NCBI GenBank assembly: GCA_001689415.1
Contig: LUJM01000070.1
Coordinates: 6,174 to 49,236 of the forward strand
Source of the DNA: Bacteroidales bacterium M2
GTDB taxonomy: Bacteria > Bacteroidota > Bacteroidia > Bacteroidales > Muribaculaceae
DNA length: 43,063 bases
Direction of reading: 5' to 3'
The position numbers and the translations under genes are program-made. The stretch's first letter is position 1. Each line of letters begins with the position of its first letter. A model generated the notes under the pieces. That model was not told the origin of the DNA. It was given only the letters and a program-made list of their open reading frames with translations, and searched no databases. Shown here in pieces: positions 10,376 to 17,843 of the stretch.

Positions 10376-11206
10376 ATGGCAGTAAGAAAATTCAAGCCCA
10401 CAACTCCTGGGCAGCGTCACAAGGTTATCGGTGTGTTTAAAGGTGTTATAACTGCCACCACACCGGAAAAATCTCTTACAGTCGGCAAACGCGCTACAGG
10501 CGGCCGCAACAACGAAGGTCACCTGGCCAACCGCTACATGGGTGGCGGTCACAAGCGTAAATACCGTATTATCGACTTCAAGAGAAATCGCGACGGCATT
10601 CCCGCAGTAGTAAAGAGCATCGAGTACGATCCTAACCGCTCTGCACGTATCGCTCTTCTCTACTACGTAGACGGTGCTAAGGCCTACATCATCGCCCCCA
10701 ACGGCCTCGAAGTAGGTACAACCGTTTTGAGCGGCCCCGAAGCCGCTCCCGAGGTAGGCAACGCCCTTCCCCTGAGCAAAATTCCCGTAGGTACACTCAT
10801 CCACTGTATCGAACTTCGTCCCGGTCAGGGTGCTTTCATGGCACGTTCGGCCGGTACATTCGCACAGCTCATATCTCGCGAAGGTAACTACGCTATTATC
10901 AAACTTCCTTCAGGTGAGACTCGCAAAGTGCTTGCTATGTGCAAGGCTACTATCGGCGTTGTAGGCAACGCTGAGCACTCTCTCGAGCGTTCCGGCAAGG
11001 CCGGTCGTTCGCGCTGGCTCGGCAAGCGCCCGCACAACCGCGGTGTCGTTATGAACCCTGTCGATCACCCCATGGGCGGTGGCGAAGGCCGTGCTTCCGG
11101 CGGTCATCCCCGTTCACGCAAGGGTCTCTACAGCAAAGGTCTTAAGACTCGTACGCCCAAGAAGCCCTCGAACAAGTACATTATCGAGAGAAGAAAGAAG
11201 AAATAA
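10376..11206 (+). CDS. rplB: 50S ribosomal protein L2 (uL2)
   Basis: Protein of 276 aa, of usual length. L2 is a core 23S-binding protein needed for subunit joining and peptidyl transfer. The N-terminus MAVRKFKPTTPGQR and the C-terminal block NPVDHPMGGGEGRASGGHPR are recognisable. E. coli reads DHPHGGGEG at that place; the His to Met change is seen here and, from memory, is usual in Bacteroidetes. The C-terminus is strongly basic (YIIERRKKK). Confidence 0.97.
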   Translation: MAVRKFKPTTPGQRHKVIGVFKGVITATTPEKSLTVGKRATGGRNNEGHLANRYMGGGHKRKYRIIDFKRNRDGIPAVVKSIEYDPNRSARIALLYYVDGAKAYIIAPNGLEVGTTVLSGPEAAPEVGNALPLSKIPVGTLIHCIELRPGQGAFMARSAGTFAQLISREGNYAIIKLPSGETRKVLAMCKATIGVVGNAEHSLERSGKAGRSRWLGKRPHNRGVVMNPVDHPMGGGEGRASGGHPRSRKGLYSKGLKTRTPKKPSNKYIIERRKKK

Positions 11207-11225
11207 TCTTGTCAATTAAGCAAAT

Positions 11226-11495
11226 ATGAGCCGTTCATTAAAAAAAGGTCCCTTCATCAGCGTTAAGCTCGAGAAGAAAGTGGCCGACATGGAAGCTTCC
11301 GGCAAAAAGAATGTCATCAAGACCTGGAGCCGCGCATCTATGATCGCCCCCGAATTCGTTGGCCATACATTCGCAGTTCATAACGGTAACAAATTTATCC
11401 CCGTTTATGTAACTGAAAACATGGTAGGCCACAAACTCGGCGAGTTTGCCCCCACCCGCACATTCCGCGGCCACGCAGGCAACAAGAAAAAATAA
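11226..11495 (+). CDS. rpsS: 30S ribosomal protein S19 (uS19)
   Basis: Protein of 89 aa in the 30S head, contacting S13 and the A-site finger bridge. MSRSLKKGPFI at the start and HNGNKFIPVYVTENMVGHKL in the centre are highly conserved. It sits between rplB (19 nt upstream) and rplV (46 nt downstream), the standard S10-cluster order. Confidence 0.97.
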   Translation: MSRSLKKGPFISVKLEKKVADMEASGKKNVIKTWSRASMIAPEFVGHTFAVHNGNKFIPVYVTENMVGHKLGEFAPTRTFRGHAGNKKK

Positions 11496-11541
11496 GGGAC
11501 TGACACTCAATAATCATCGAATATAAAGACGAAACAATACA

Positions 11542-11952
11542 ATGGGTGAAAGAAAAAGAATATCAGCCAACCAGCGCAAGGACGAGCAGCGCAACGTAGC
11601 ATTCGCAAAGTTGCTCAACGTACCCACCTCGCCCCGCAAAATGCGCCTGGTAGCCGACATGGTTCGCGGTCAGGAAGTAGGCCGCGCCCTTGGCATCCTG
11701 CACTTCTCCAACAAGGAGGCTGCGCAGCGCCTTGAAAAACTCGTCCGCAGCGCCGTTGCTAACTGGGAACAGAAAAACGAGCGCAAGGCCGACGCCGGCG
11801 AATTATATATCAGCACTATCTATGTCAACTGCGCTCCCATGCTCAAACGTCTGCGCACCGCACCCCTGGGCCGCGGCTACCGTATCCGCAAACGTTCGAA
11901 CCATGTAACAGTGGTTGTTGACACTATCGCTAACAAAAATACCGAGGCATAA
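11542..11952 (+). CDS. rplV: 50S ribosomal protein L22 (uL22)
   Basis: Protein of 136 aa. Its long beta-hairpin reaches into the exit tunnel opposite L4, where macrolides bind nearby. PTSPRKMRLVADMVRG and the hairpin segment LKRLRTAPLGRGYRIRKRSN identify it. The N-terminus (MGERKRISANQRKDEQ) is a short hydrophilic extension. rpsC starts 3 nt after its stop. Confidence 0.96.
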   Translation: MGERKRISANQRKDEQRNVAFAKLLNVPTSPRKMRLVADMVRGQEVGRALGILHFSNKEAAQRLEKLVRSAVANWEQKNERKADAGELYISTIYVNCAPMLKRLRTAPLGRGYRIRKRSNHVTVVVDTIANKNTEA

Positions 11953-11955
11953 AAA

Positions 11956-12690
11956 ATGGGACAGAAAGTTAATCCTATAAGCAACCGCCTGGGCGTTATC
12001 CGCGGCTGGGACTCCAACTGGTCGGAAAAAGGCAAATACCCCGACAACATCCTTGAAGACTACAAGCTCCGCGAATACCTCAACGTACGCCTGGCCAACA
12101 GCAGTGTCTCGCGTATCGTAATCGAGCGTACACTCAAACTTATCACAATCACCGTGTGCACTTCGCGCCCCGGCAAGATTATCGGCCCCGGCGGACAGGC
12201 TGTTGAGACTCTCAAAGAGGAACTCAAGAAAATCACAGACAAGGACGTACAGATCAACATCTACGAGGTTAAGCGTCCCGAGCTCGATGCCGAAATCGTA
12301 GCTGCCAACATCGCCCGCCAGATCGAGGGCAAGGTAGCATACCGCCGTGCAGTGAAGCAGGCTGTTGCCGCTTCGATGCGTGCCGGTGCCGAAGGCATCA
12401 AGGTACAGGTTTCAGGCCGTCTCAACGGTGCTGAAATGGCACGTTCGGAAATGTTCAAAGAAGGCCGCACACCCCTTCACACTCTTCGTGCCGACATCGA
12501 CTATTCGCTGGTCGAGGCTCACACCAAGGTAGGTGTTATCGGTGTAAAGGTATGGATCTGCCGTGGTGAGGTTTACGGCAAACGTGACCTCGCTCCCGCA
12601 TTCACCGCAACCAAGAACGAAGGTCGCAGCAATGCCGGCAAAGGCCGTGAGCGTCGTGGCGGTTTCCGCTCGTCGAAAAACAACCGTTAA
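11956..12690 (+). CDS. rpsC: 30S ribosomal protein S3 (uS3)
   Basis: Protein of 244 aa at the mRNA entry channel, with helicase function together with S4 and S5. The N-terminus MGQKVNPISNRLGVIRGWDS is typical. A KH domain with the loop IIGPGGQ lies near residues 75-81, and the C-terminal domain carries KVWICRGEVYGKR. The tail is rich in Arg and Gly (GKGRERRGGFRSSKNNR). Confidence 0.97.
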   Translation: MGQKVNPISNRLGVIRGWDSNWSEKGKYPDNILEDYKLREYLNVRLANSSVSRIVIERTLKLITITVCTSRPGKIIGPGGQAVETLKEELKKITDKDVQINIYEVKRPELDAEIVAANIARQIEGKVAYRRAVKQAVAASMRAGAEGIKVQVSGRLNGAEMARSEMFKEGRTPLHTLRADIDYSLVEAHTKVGVIGVKVWICRGEVYGKRDLAPAFTATKNEGRSNAGKGRERRGGFRSSKNNR

Positions 12691-12712
12691 ACCACTGTAA
12701 GCAAAATAAAAA

Positions 12713-13144
12713 ATGTTACAGCCTAAGAAAACCAAATTTCGCCGCTCACAAAAAGGCCGCATGAAGGGCAACGCCCAGCGCGGTAACACTCTGGCATTTG
12801 GCTCGTTTGGCATCAAGACCCTTGAATCCAAGTGGATCACCGGTCGCCAGATTGAAGCAGCCCGTATCGCGGTGACACGTTATATGCAGCGTCAGGGTCA
12901 GATCTGGATTCGTATCTTCCCCGACAAACCTATCACCAAGAAGCCTGCCGAAGTCCGCATGGGTAAAGGTAAAGGTAACCCCGAAGGATTCGTTGCGCCA
13001 GTAACCCCCGGCCGCATCATCATCGAGGTAGAGGGCGTAAGCTACGATATCGCCAAGGAGGCACTCCGCCTGGCAGCCCAGAAGCTACCCGTAGTAACCA
13101 AATTTGTGGTTCGCCGCGACTACGACCCCACCCAAAACGTGTAA
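12713..13144 (+). CDS. rplP: 50S ribosomal protein L16 (uL16)
   Basis: Protein of 143 aa next to the A-site tRNA elbow, a late 50S assembly factor. MLQPKKTKFRRSQKGRMKG and IRIFPDKPITKKPAEVRMGK are hallmarks. In E. coli the arginine of the segment matching VRMGKGKG (Arg81) is hydroxylated; the residue is present here. rpmC begins 7 nt later. Confidence 0.97.
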   Translation: MLQPKKTKFRRSQKGRMKGNAQRGNTLAFGSFGIKTLESKWITGRQIEAARIAVTRYMQRQGQIWIRIFPDKPITKKPAEVRMGKGKGNPEGFVAPVTPGRIIIEVEGVSYDIAKEALRLAAQKLPVVTKFVVRRDYDPTQNV

Positions 13145-13151
13145 TTAAGTT

Positions 13152-13349
13152 ATGAAGAAAGAAGAAATCCGCGAAATGGCTACGGCTGATCTTACCGAGC
13201 GCCTTGCACAGATGGAGAAAGAATATCTGCAGGCCCGTATGAATCATGCCGTGAGCCCTCTGGACAACCCCGCCCAGCTCACCGCCGACCGCCGCATGAT
13301 AGCACGCGTTAAGACCGAGCTCCGCATGCGCGAACTTAACAACAAATAA
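13152..13349 (+). CDS. rpmC: 50S ribosomal protein L29 (uL29)
   Basis: Protein of 65 aa forming a two-helix hairpin next to L23 at the tunnel exit. MKKEEIREMATADLTERLAQ and the C-terminal RVKTELRMRELN match the family. The size is normal. It lies between rplP and rpsQ with gaps of 7 and 10 nt. Confidence 0.95.
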   Translation: MKKEEIREMATADLTERLAQMEKEYLQARMNHAVSPLDNPAQLTADRRMIARVKTELRMRELNNK

Positions 13350-13359
13350 GCAGCGAACA

Positions 13360-13620
13360 ATGGAAGAAAAACGCAATCTGCGCAAAGAGCGCATCGGCGT
13401 AGTTTCGAGCAACAAAGGTGACAAGACTATCACCGTCACCGTACGCTGGAAAGAGAAACACCCGATTTACGGTAAATTCGTCAACAAGAGCAAGAAATAT
13501 CATGCCCACGACGAAAACAACGAGTGCTCCGTAGGCGATACCGTACGCCTGATGGAGACCCGTCCCCTCAGCAAGACAAAACGCTGGAGATTAGTAGAAA
13601 TCATCGAAAAAGTTAAGTAA
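13360..13620 (+). CDS. rpsQ: 30S ribosomal protein S17 (uS17)
   Basis: Protein of 86 aa, an OB-fold primary binder of the 16S 5' domain. RKERIGVVSSNKGDKTITVT, KKYHAHDENN and VRLMETRPLSKTKRWRLVEI are diagnostic. The gap to rplN is 2 nt, which suggests translational coupling. Confidence 0.96.
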   Translation: MEEKRNLRKERIGVVSSNKGDKTITVTVRWKEKHPIYGKFVNKSKKYHAHDENNECSVGDTVRLMETRPLSKTKRWRLVEIIEKVK

Positions 13621-13622
13621 CA

Positions 13623-13988
13623 ATGATACAGACAGAATCACGTCTTAACGTAGCTGACAACTCGGGCGCCAAAGAAGTACTGTGTATTCACGTACTGGGC
13701 GGCACCGACCGTCGCTATGCATCGGTAGGTGACATCATTGTGGTGACGGTAAAGAGCGCAATCCCCGGCGCCGACGTCAAGAAAGGCACCGTATCTCGCG
13801 CCATGATCGTGCGTACCAAGAAGGAAGTGCGCCGTCCCGACGGATCATACATCCGTTTCGACGACAACGCCTGCGTGCTGCTCAAGAACGACGGTGAGCT
13901 CCGCGGCACACGTATCTTCGGCCCGGTAGCCCGTGAGCTCCGTGCCAAAAACATGAAGATTGTTTCACTTGCACCCGAGGTGCTCTAA
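13623..13988 (+). CDS. rplN: 50S ribosomal protein L14 (uL14)
   Basis: Protein of 121 aa at the subunit interface (bridges B5 and B8) and a docking site for the silencing factor RsfS. MIQTESRLNVADNSGAKEVL and the C-terminal RIFGPVARELR are near-universal. The length is usual. Confidence 0.97.
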   Translation: MIQTESRLNVADNSGAKEVLCIHVLGGTDRRYASVGDIIVVTVKSAIPGADVKKGTVSRAMIVRTKKEVRRPDGSYIRFDDNACVLLKNDGELRGTRIFGPVARELRAKNMKIVSLAPEVL

Positions 13989-13999
13989 ATCACTGAATA

Positions 14000-14314
14000 A
14001 TGAGCAAGATCTATATCCGCAAAGGCGATACCGTCTGCGTTCTCGCCGGCGAGGACAAGGGCAAGACAGGCCGAGTGCTCGAGGTGCAGCGCACCAAGGG
14101 CCGTGCTATCGTAGAGGGCATCAACATGGTGACCAAGGCCACCAAGCCCACCGCGCAGTACCCCCAGGGCGGTCTGGTGAAGAAAGAAGCCCCCATTCAC
14201 ATCTCCAACCTTAACCTTGTAGACCCCAAGACCGGCAAGCCCACCCGCATTGCTATCAAGCGTGTCGACGGCAAGGTTGTACGCATTTCTAAAAAATCCA
14301 ATCAGGAAATCTAA
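14000..14314 (+). CDS. rplX: 50S ribosomal protein L24 (uL24)
   Basis: Protein of 104 aa, an assembly initiator that binds the 5' end of 23S rRNA. A KOW motif is visible at the N-terminus (KGDTVCVLAGEDKGKTGRVL), followed by EGINMVTKA. The usual C-terminal region (GKPTRIAIKRVDGKVVRISKK) is complete. rplE begins 2 nt later. Confidence 0.96.
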   Translation: MSKIYIRKGDTVCVLAGEDKGKTGRVLEVQRTKGRAIVEGINMVTKATKPTAQYPQGGLVKKEAPIHISNLNLVDPKTGKPTRIAIKRVDGKVVRISKKSNQEI

Positions 14315-14316
14315 TA

Positions 14317-14868
14317 ATGACCACATCACTGCAAAAAGACTACAAGGAACGTATCGTTCCGGCTTTGGAGAGTGAGTTCAACTACTCCACCGTGATGCAG
14401 GTGCCCCGCCTTGAGAAGATCGTTATCAATCAGGGCATCGGCGCCGCCACTCAGGACAAGAAACTCATCGAGACTGCCATCGCCGAGCTGACAGCAATTA
14501 CAGGCCAGAAAGCAGTTGCCACTCTCTCGCGCAAGGATATCTCGAACTTCAAGCTCCGTAAGAAAATGCCCGTGGGCGTACGCGTGACCCTGCGTCGCGA
14601 GAAGATGTATGAGTTCCTCGAGCGCCTCATCCGAGTTGCCCTTCCCCGTATCCGCGACTTCAAGGGTATCGAAGGCAAGCTCGACGGCCGCGGCAACTAC
14701 ACCCTCGGCATCACCGAGCAGATCATCTTCCCCGAGATCAACATCGACAACATCAACAAGCTCATGGGTATGAACATCACATTTGTGACTTCGGCTCAGA
14801 GCGACGAAGAAGGTTACGCCCTGCTTAAAGCATTTGGCCTTCCCTTCAAAAACGCTAAAAACAACTAA
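14317..14868 (+). CDS. rplE: 50S ribosomal protein L5 (uL5)
   Basis: Protein of 183 aa that binds 5S rRNA in the central protuberance and contacts the P-site tRNA. VPRLEKIVINQGIG, the basic KLRKKMPVGVRVTLRREKMY loop and GRGNYTLGITEQIIFPEI are diagnostic. In E. coli, S8 represses the spc operon by binding mRNA around the start of this gene. The 2-nt gap here leaves no room for such an element upstream of rplE. Confidence 0.97.
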   Translation: MTTSLQKDYKERIVPALESEFNYSTVMQVPRLEKIVINQGIGAATQDKKLIETAIAELTAITGQKAVATLSRKDISNFKLRKKMPVGVRVTLRREKMYEFLERLIRVALPRIRDFKGIEGKLDGRGNYTLGITEQIIFPEINIDNINKLMGMNITFVTSAQSDEEGYALLKAFGLPFKNAKNN

Positions 14869-14876
14869 TAGCAAGT

Positions 14877-15194
14877 ATGGCTAAAGAATCAATGAAAGCC
14901 CGCGAGGTAAAGCGTGCCCGCCTGGCAGCCAAGTATGCCGAGCGCCGCGCCGCCTTGAAGAAGATCGTGAACGCAGCTCACGAGGACGATGCTGAAAAGC
15001 GTGCCGCAGCCTATGAAGCTGCTCAGGAGCTGCAGCGTCTTCCCAAGAATTCCTCGCCTATCCGCATGCACAACCGCTGCTCAATCACCGGCCGTCCCAA
15101 AGGTTACATGCGTGCCTTCGGCATCTCGCGTATCCAATTCCGCGAAATGGCTTCGGCAGGTCTGATCCCCGGCGTTAAGAAAGCAAGCTGGTAA
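14877..15194 (+). CDS. rpsN: 30S ribosomal protein S14 (uS14), zinc-free long form
   Basis: Protein of 105 aa in the 30S head. The C-terminal part RMHNRCSITGRPKGYMRAFG...PGVKKASW is conserved. Only one cysteine (in NRC) is present, so this is the long form without the four-cysteine zinc site of short S14. The middle segment HEDDAEKRAAAYEAAQELQ is charged and seems a few residues longer than in some Bacteroidetes relatives. A 124-nt spacer separates it from rpsH. Confidence 0.96.
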   Translation: MAKESMKAREVKRARLAAKYAERRAALKKIVNAAHEDDAEKRAAAYEAAQELQRLPKNSSPIRMHNRCSITGRPKGYMRAFGISRIQFREMASAGLIPGVKKASW

Positions 15195-15318
15195 GTTCCC
15201 GCAAACCTACTCCGGGCAACTCCGCTATCGGCCGGTGGCCGACATTCGGAGGGCCTGACAAAACAGAGATTTAAATATTGTTGGGCATTTCGGCTCAATC
15301 AATTTAAAAACAACAACA
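15195..15318 (+). promoter_or_regulatory. Structured rpsN-rpsH spacer, candidate S8 regulatory site
   Basis: This 124-nt gap occurs where neighbouring gaps are 2-21 nt. One structure has an outer stem CTCCG/CGGAG (15220-15251) around a perfect hairpin TCGGCC-GGT-GGCCGA (15228-15242). A second stem pairs ATTG+TTGGGC with GCTCAA+CAAT (15277-15303), with one bulged T and one G.T pair, and ends 15 nt before the rpsH ATG. No promoter consensus is seen. In E. coli, S8 represses its operon via an mRNA site that mimics its rRNA site. That role here is inferred. Confidence 0.5.
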
Positions 15319-15720
15319 ATGACAGATCCTATAGCAGATTATCTCACAAGATTGAGGAACGCTATCAAAGCCAACCACCGCGTGGTTGAAATCCCGGCCT
15401 CAAACTTGAAAAAAGAGATTACAAAAATCCTCTTCGAGCAGGGCTATATCCTGAACTACAAGTTCGAAGACGGAGAAAATAATCCCCAGGGCACAATCAA
15501 GATCGCCCTTAAGTATGATCCCGTCGACCGTGTCAACGCTATCAAGGGCCTCAAGCGAGTATCTCGTCCCGGCCTTCGTCAGTACACAGGCTACAAAGAC
15601 ATGCCCCGCGTACTCAACGGTCTCGGTATCGCCATCCTTTCCACCTCGCGTGGTGTGATGACCAACAAATCAGCTGCCGAGCTCAAGATCGGCGGCGAAG
15701 TGCTGTGTTACGTATATTAA
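15319..15720 (+). CDS. rpsH: 30S ribosomal protein S8 (uS8)
   Basis: Protein of 133 aa, a primary binder of 16S helix 21 that organises the platform. MTDPIADYLTRLRNAIKANH and the C-terminal GIAILSTSRGVMTNKSA motif identify it. It ends GGEVLCYVY, as is usual. In E. coli this protein represses the spc operon. Here it lies immediately downstream of the structured 124-nt spacer. Confidence 0.97.
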   Translation: MTDPIADYLTRLRNAIKANHRVVEIPASNLKKEITKILFEQGYILNYKFEDGENNPQGTIKIALKYDPVDRVNAIKGLKRVSRPGLRQYTGYKDMPRVLNGLGIAILSTSRGVMTNKSAAELKIGGEVLCYVY

Positions 15721-15741
15721 TCAACCGTAAAAATTTACAAT

Positions 15742-16302
15742 ATGTCACGAATAGGTAAAGCACCCATCGAAATCCCCGCAGGAGTGACCGTTACGGTTGA
15801 TGAAAAGACCAACGTCGTAACCGTAAAGGGTAAATACGGCGAATTGAGTCAGGCCGTTAACCCCGACCTCCATGTAAGTGTAGAGGGTAACCATGTAGTG
15901 GTAACCCGTCCCAGCGACGAAATCGCTCACCGTGCTCAGCATGGTCTTTATCGTGCGCTGATCCATAATATGGTCGAAGGCGTACACCAGCGCTACCGCA
16001 AAGAAATGGAATTAGTAGGCGTAGGCTACCGTGCCCAGGCAACAGGTCAGGTACTGGAGCTCTCTTTGGGCTATAGCCACGCAATATATATCAAGCTTCC
16101 CGCAGAGGTAAGCGTAGAGACAAAGAGCGAGCGTAACAAGAACCCGCTGATTATCCTCGAGAGCCAGGACAAGCAGCTCCTTGGCCAGGTATGCGCTAAG
16201 ATTCGTTCGCTCCGCAAGCCCGAACCCTACAAAGGCAAAGGTATCAAGTTCGTCGGCGAGATTATCCGCCGCAAGTCCGGCAAGAAGGCCGGCGCCAAAT
16301 AA
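15742..16302 (+). CDS. rplF: 50S ribosomal protein L6 (uL6)
   Basis: Protein of 186 aa with two repeated alpha/beta domains near the sarcin-ricin loop. MSRIGKAPIEIPAGVTVTV at the start and RKPEPYKGKGIKFVGEIIRR at the end are diagnostic. Lys-rich residues close the C-terminus (KSGKKAGAK). rplR follows after 18 nt. Confidence 0.97.
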   Translation: MSRIGKAPIEIPAGVTVTVDEKTNVVTVKGKYGELSQAVNPDLHVSVEGNHVVVTRPSDEIAHRAQHGLYRALIHNMVEGVHQRYRKEMELVGVGYRAQATGQVLELSLGYSHAIYIKLPAEVSVETKSERNKNPLIILESQDKQLLGQVCAKIRSLRKPEPYKGKGIKFVGEIIRRKSGKKAGAK

Positions 16303-16320
16303 TATAATACGTAGGCAACC

Positions 16321-16665
16321 ATGTTTTCTAAGATACAAAGACGAAACAAAATCAAGACCCGTATCCGCGGTAAAATCTCCGGCACTGCCGAGCGTCCGCG
16401 CATGACGGTCTTCCGCAGCAATAAACAGATCTACGTGCAGCTCATCGACGATCTTGCCGGCCGTACCCTGGTATCGACATCATCGAAGGGCCTTGAGTCA
16501 AAAGGCACAAAGTGTGAGATTGCCGCGCTCGTAGGCGCCGCCGTAGCTGCAAAGGCTCTCGAAGCCGGTATTAACGAAGTAGTGTTCGACCGCAACGGCT
16601 ATCTCTTCCACGGCCGTGTTAAATCACTCGCTGATGCTGCCCGCAGCGCCGGCCTCAAATTCTAA
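16321..16665 (+). CDS. rplR: 50S ribosomal protein L18 (uL18)
   Basis: Protein of 114 aa that binds 5S rRNA with L5. RIRGKISGTAERPRMTVFRS, VFDRNGYLFHGRVKSLADA and the ending ARSAGLKF are typical. The basic N-terminus (MFSKIQRRNKIKTR) contacts RNA. The gap to rpsE is 6 nt. Confidence 0.96.
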   Translation: MFSKIQRRNKIKTRIRGKISGTAERPRMTVFRSNKQIYVQLIDDLAGRTLVSTSSKGLESKGTKCEIAALVGAAVAAKALEAGINEVVFDRNGYLFHGRVKSLADAARSAGLKF

Positions 16666-16671
16666 TCGATT

Positions 16672-17190
16672 ATGGCAAAACGTAATAATAGAGTAAAATC
16701 TACCGGCGATCTTGAGCTTCAGGACCGTCTGGTGGCTATCAACCGCGTTACCAAGGTTACCAAGGGCGGTCGTACATTTACCTTTGCAGCCATCGTGGTT
16801 GTAGGTAATGGCGACGGCGTAGTAGGTTACGGCCTTGGCAAAGCCAACGAAGTACAGGCAGCTATCGCCAAGGGCGTAGAGGCTGCTAAGAAGAACCTTA
16901 TCCGCGTACCGGTTCACAAGGGCACTATCCCCCACGAGCAGGTAGCAAAGTTCGGTGGTTCACGCATCATCCTCAAGCCCGCCAGCCACGGTACCGGTGT
17001 TAAGGCCGGTGGTGCTATGCGTGCGGTGCTCGAGAGTGTAGGTGTCACCGACGTGCTTGCAAAGTCGAAAGGTTCGTCTAACCCCCACAACCTTGTAAAG
17101 GCTACTATCGCTGCTCTTGACGAGATGCGTTCACCCGCTATCGTAGCACAGAACCGCGGTATTTCTGTAGAGAAAGTCTTCAAAGGTTAA
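16672..17190 (+). CDS. rpsE: 30S ribosomal protein S5 (uS5)
   Basis: Protein of 172 aa at the mRNA entry site, involved in accuracy. The N-terminal double-stranded RNA-binding fold contains VAINRVTKVTKGGRTFTFAA. The C-terminal S5 fold has GTGVKAGGAMRAVLESVGV and NPHNLVKAT. No unusual substitutions are obvious in the segment around VTKGGR, where spectinomycin resistance changes occur in other bacteria. rpmD follows after 12 nt. Confidence 0.97.
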   Translation: MAKRNNRVKSTGDLELQDRLVAINRVTKVTKGGRTFTFAAIVVVGNGDGVVGYGLGKANEVQAAIAKGVEAAKKNLIRVPVHKGTIPHEQVAKFGGSRIILKPASHGTGVKAGGAMRAVLESVGVTDVLAKSKGSSNPHNLVKATIAALDEMRSPAIVAQNRGISVEKVFKG

Positions 17191-17202
17191 AATCATACCA
17201 CA

Positions 17203-17382
17203 ATGGCACAGATTAAGATCAAACAGATAAAGAGCCGTATCAACTGCCCGAAGGTGCAGAAAGCGACCCTTGATGCCCTCGGCCTCAAGAAAATGAATCA
17301 CACTGTAGTGAAAGAAGACACTCCCAGTGTGATGGGTATGGTAAACAAAGTACGCCACTTGGTAGAAGTGACCAAGGCCTAA
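17203..17382 (+). CDS. rpmD: 50S ribosomal protein L30 (uL30)
   Basis: A short gene of 59 codons between rpsE and rplO. The translation starts MAQIKIKQIKSRINCPKVQK and ends VNKVRHLVEVTKA. It contains the L30 signature TLDALGLKKMNHTVV, with VKEDTPSVMGMV following. L30 stabilises 23S domain II and V contacts near 5S rRNA. Gaps are 12 nt on each side, and the gene order is canonical. Confidence 0.96.
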   Translation: MAQIKIKQIKSRINCPKVQKATLDALGLKKMNHTVVKEDTPSVMGMVNKVRHLVEVTKA

Positions 17383-17394
17383 ACAAATACGACA

Positions 17395-17841
17395 ATGGAT
17401 TTAAGTAATTTACAACCCGCAAAAGGCAGCGTAAAACGCCGCACCCGCATCGGCCGCGGCTCAGGCTCAGGCAAGGGCGGTACATCTACCCGCGGTCACA
17501 AGGGCGCAAAATCGCGTTCTGGTTACTCGCGTAAAATCGGTTTCGAAGGTGGCCAGATGCCTCTGCAGCGCCGTCTTCCCAAATTCGGTTTCAAGAATAT
17601 CAACCGTGTACAATACAAGGCAATCAACCTCGATCTCATTTCGCAGTTTGCTGAAGCACGCCAGCTGACAGCAGTAGGCATCGAAGAGCTTCGTCAGGCC
17701 GGTTACGTACGCCGCGACCAACTCGTAAAAGTTTTGGCCAACGGTAGCGTCAACAAAGCGCTCACAGTTGAAGCGAATGCCTTCTCTGCCGCAGCTAAAG
17801 CAGCCATTGAAGCTGCCGGCGGTACTTGCAAAACAGTGTAA
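17395..17841 (+). CDS. rplO: 50S ribosomal protein L15 (uL15)
   Basis: Protein of 148 aa, a late assembly protein that spans 23S domains. LQPAKGSVKRRTRIGRGSGS, GGTSTRGHKGAKSRSG and FEGGQMPLQRRLPKFGF are classic L15 motifs with the long basic N-terminal extension. secY begins 2 nt after the stop, the usual arrangement. Confidence 0.97.
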   Translation: MDLSNLQPAKGSVKRRTRIGRGSGSGKGGTSTRGHKGAKSRSGYSRKIGFEGGQMPLQRRLPKFGFKNINRVQYKAINLDLISQFAEARQLTAVGIEELRQAGYVRRDQLVKVLANGSVNKALTVEANAFSAAAKAAIEAAGGTCKTV

Positions 17842-17843
17842 TC

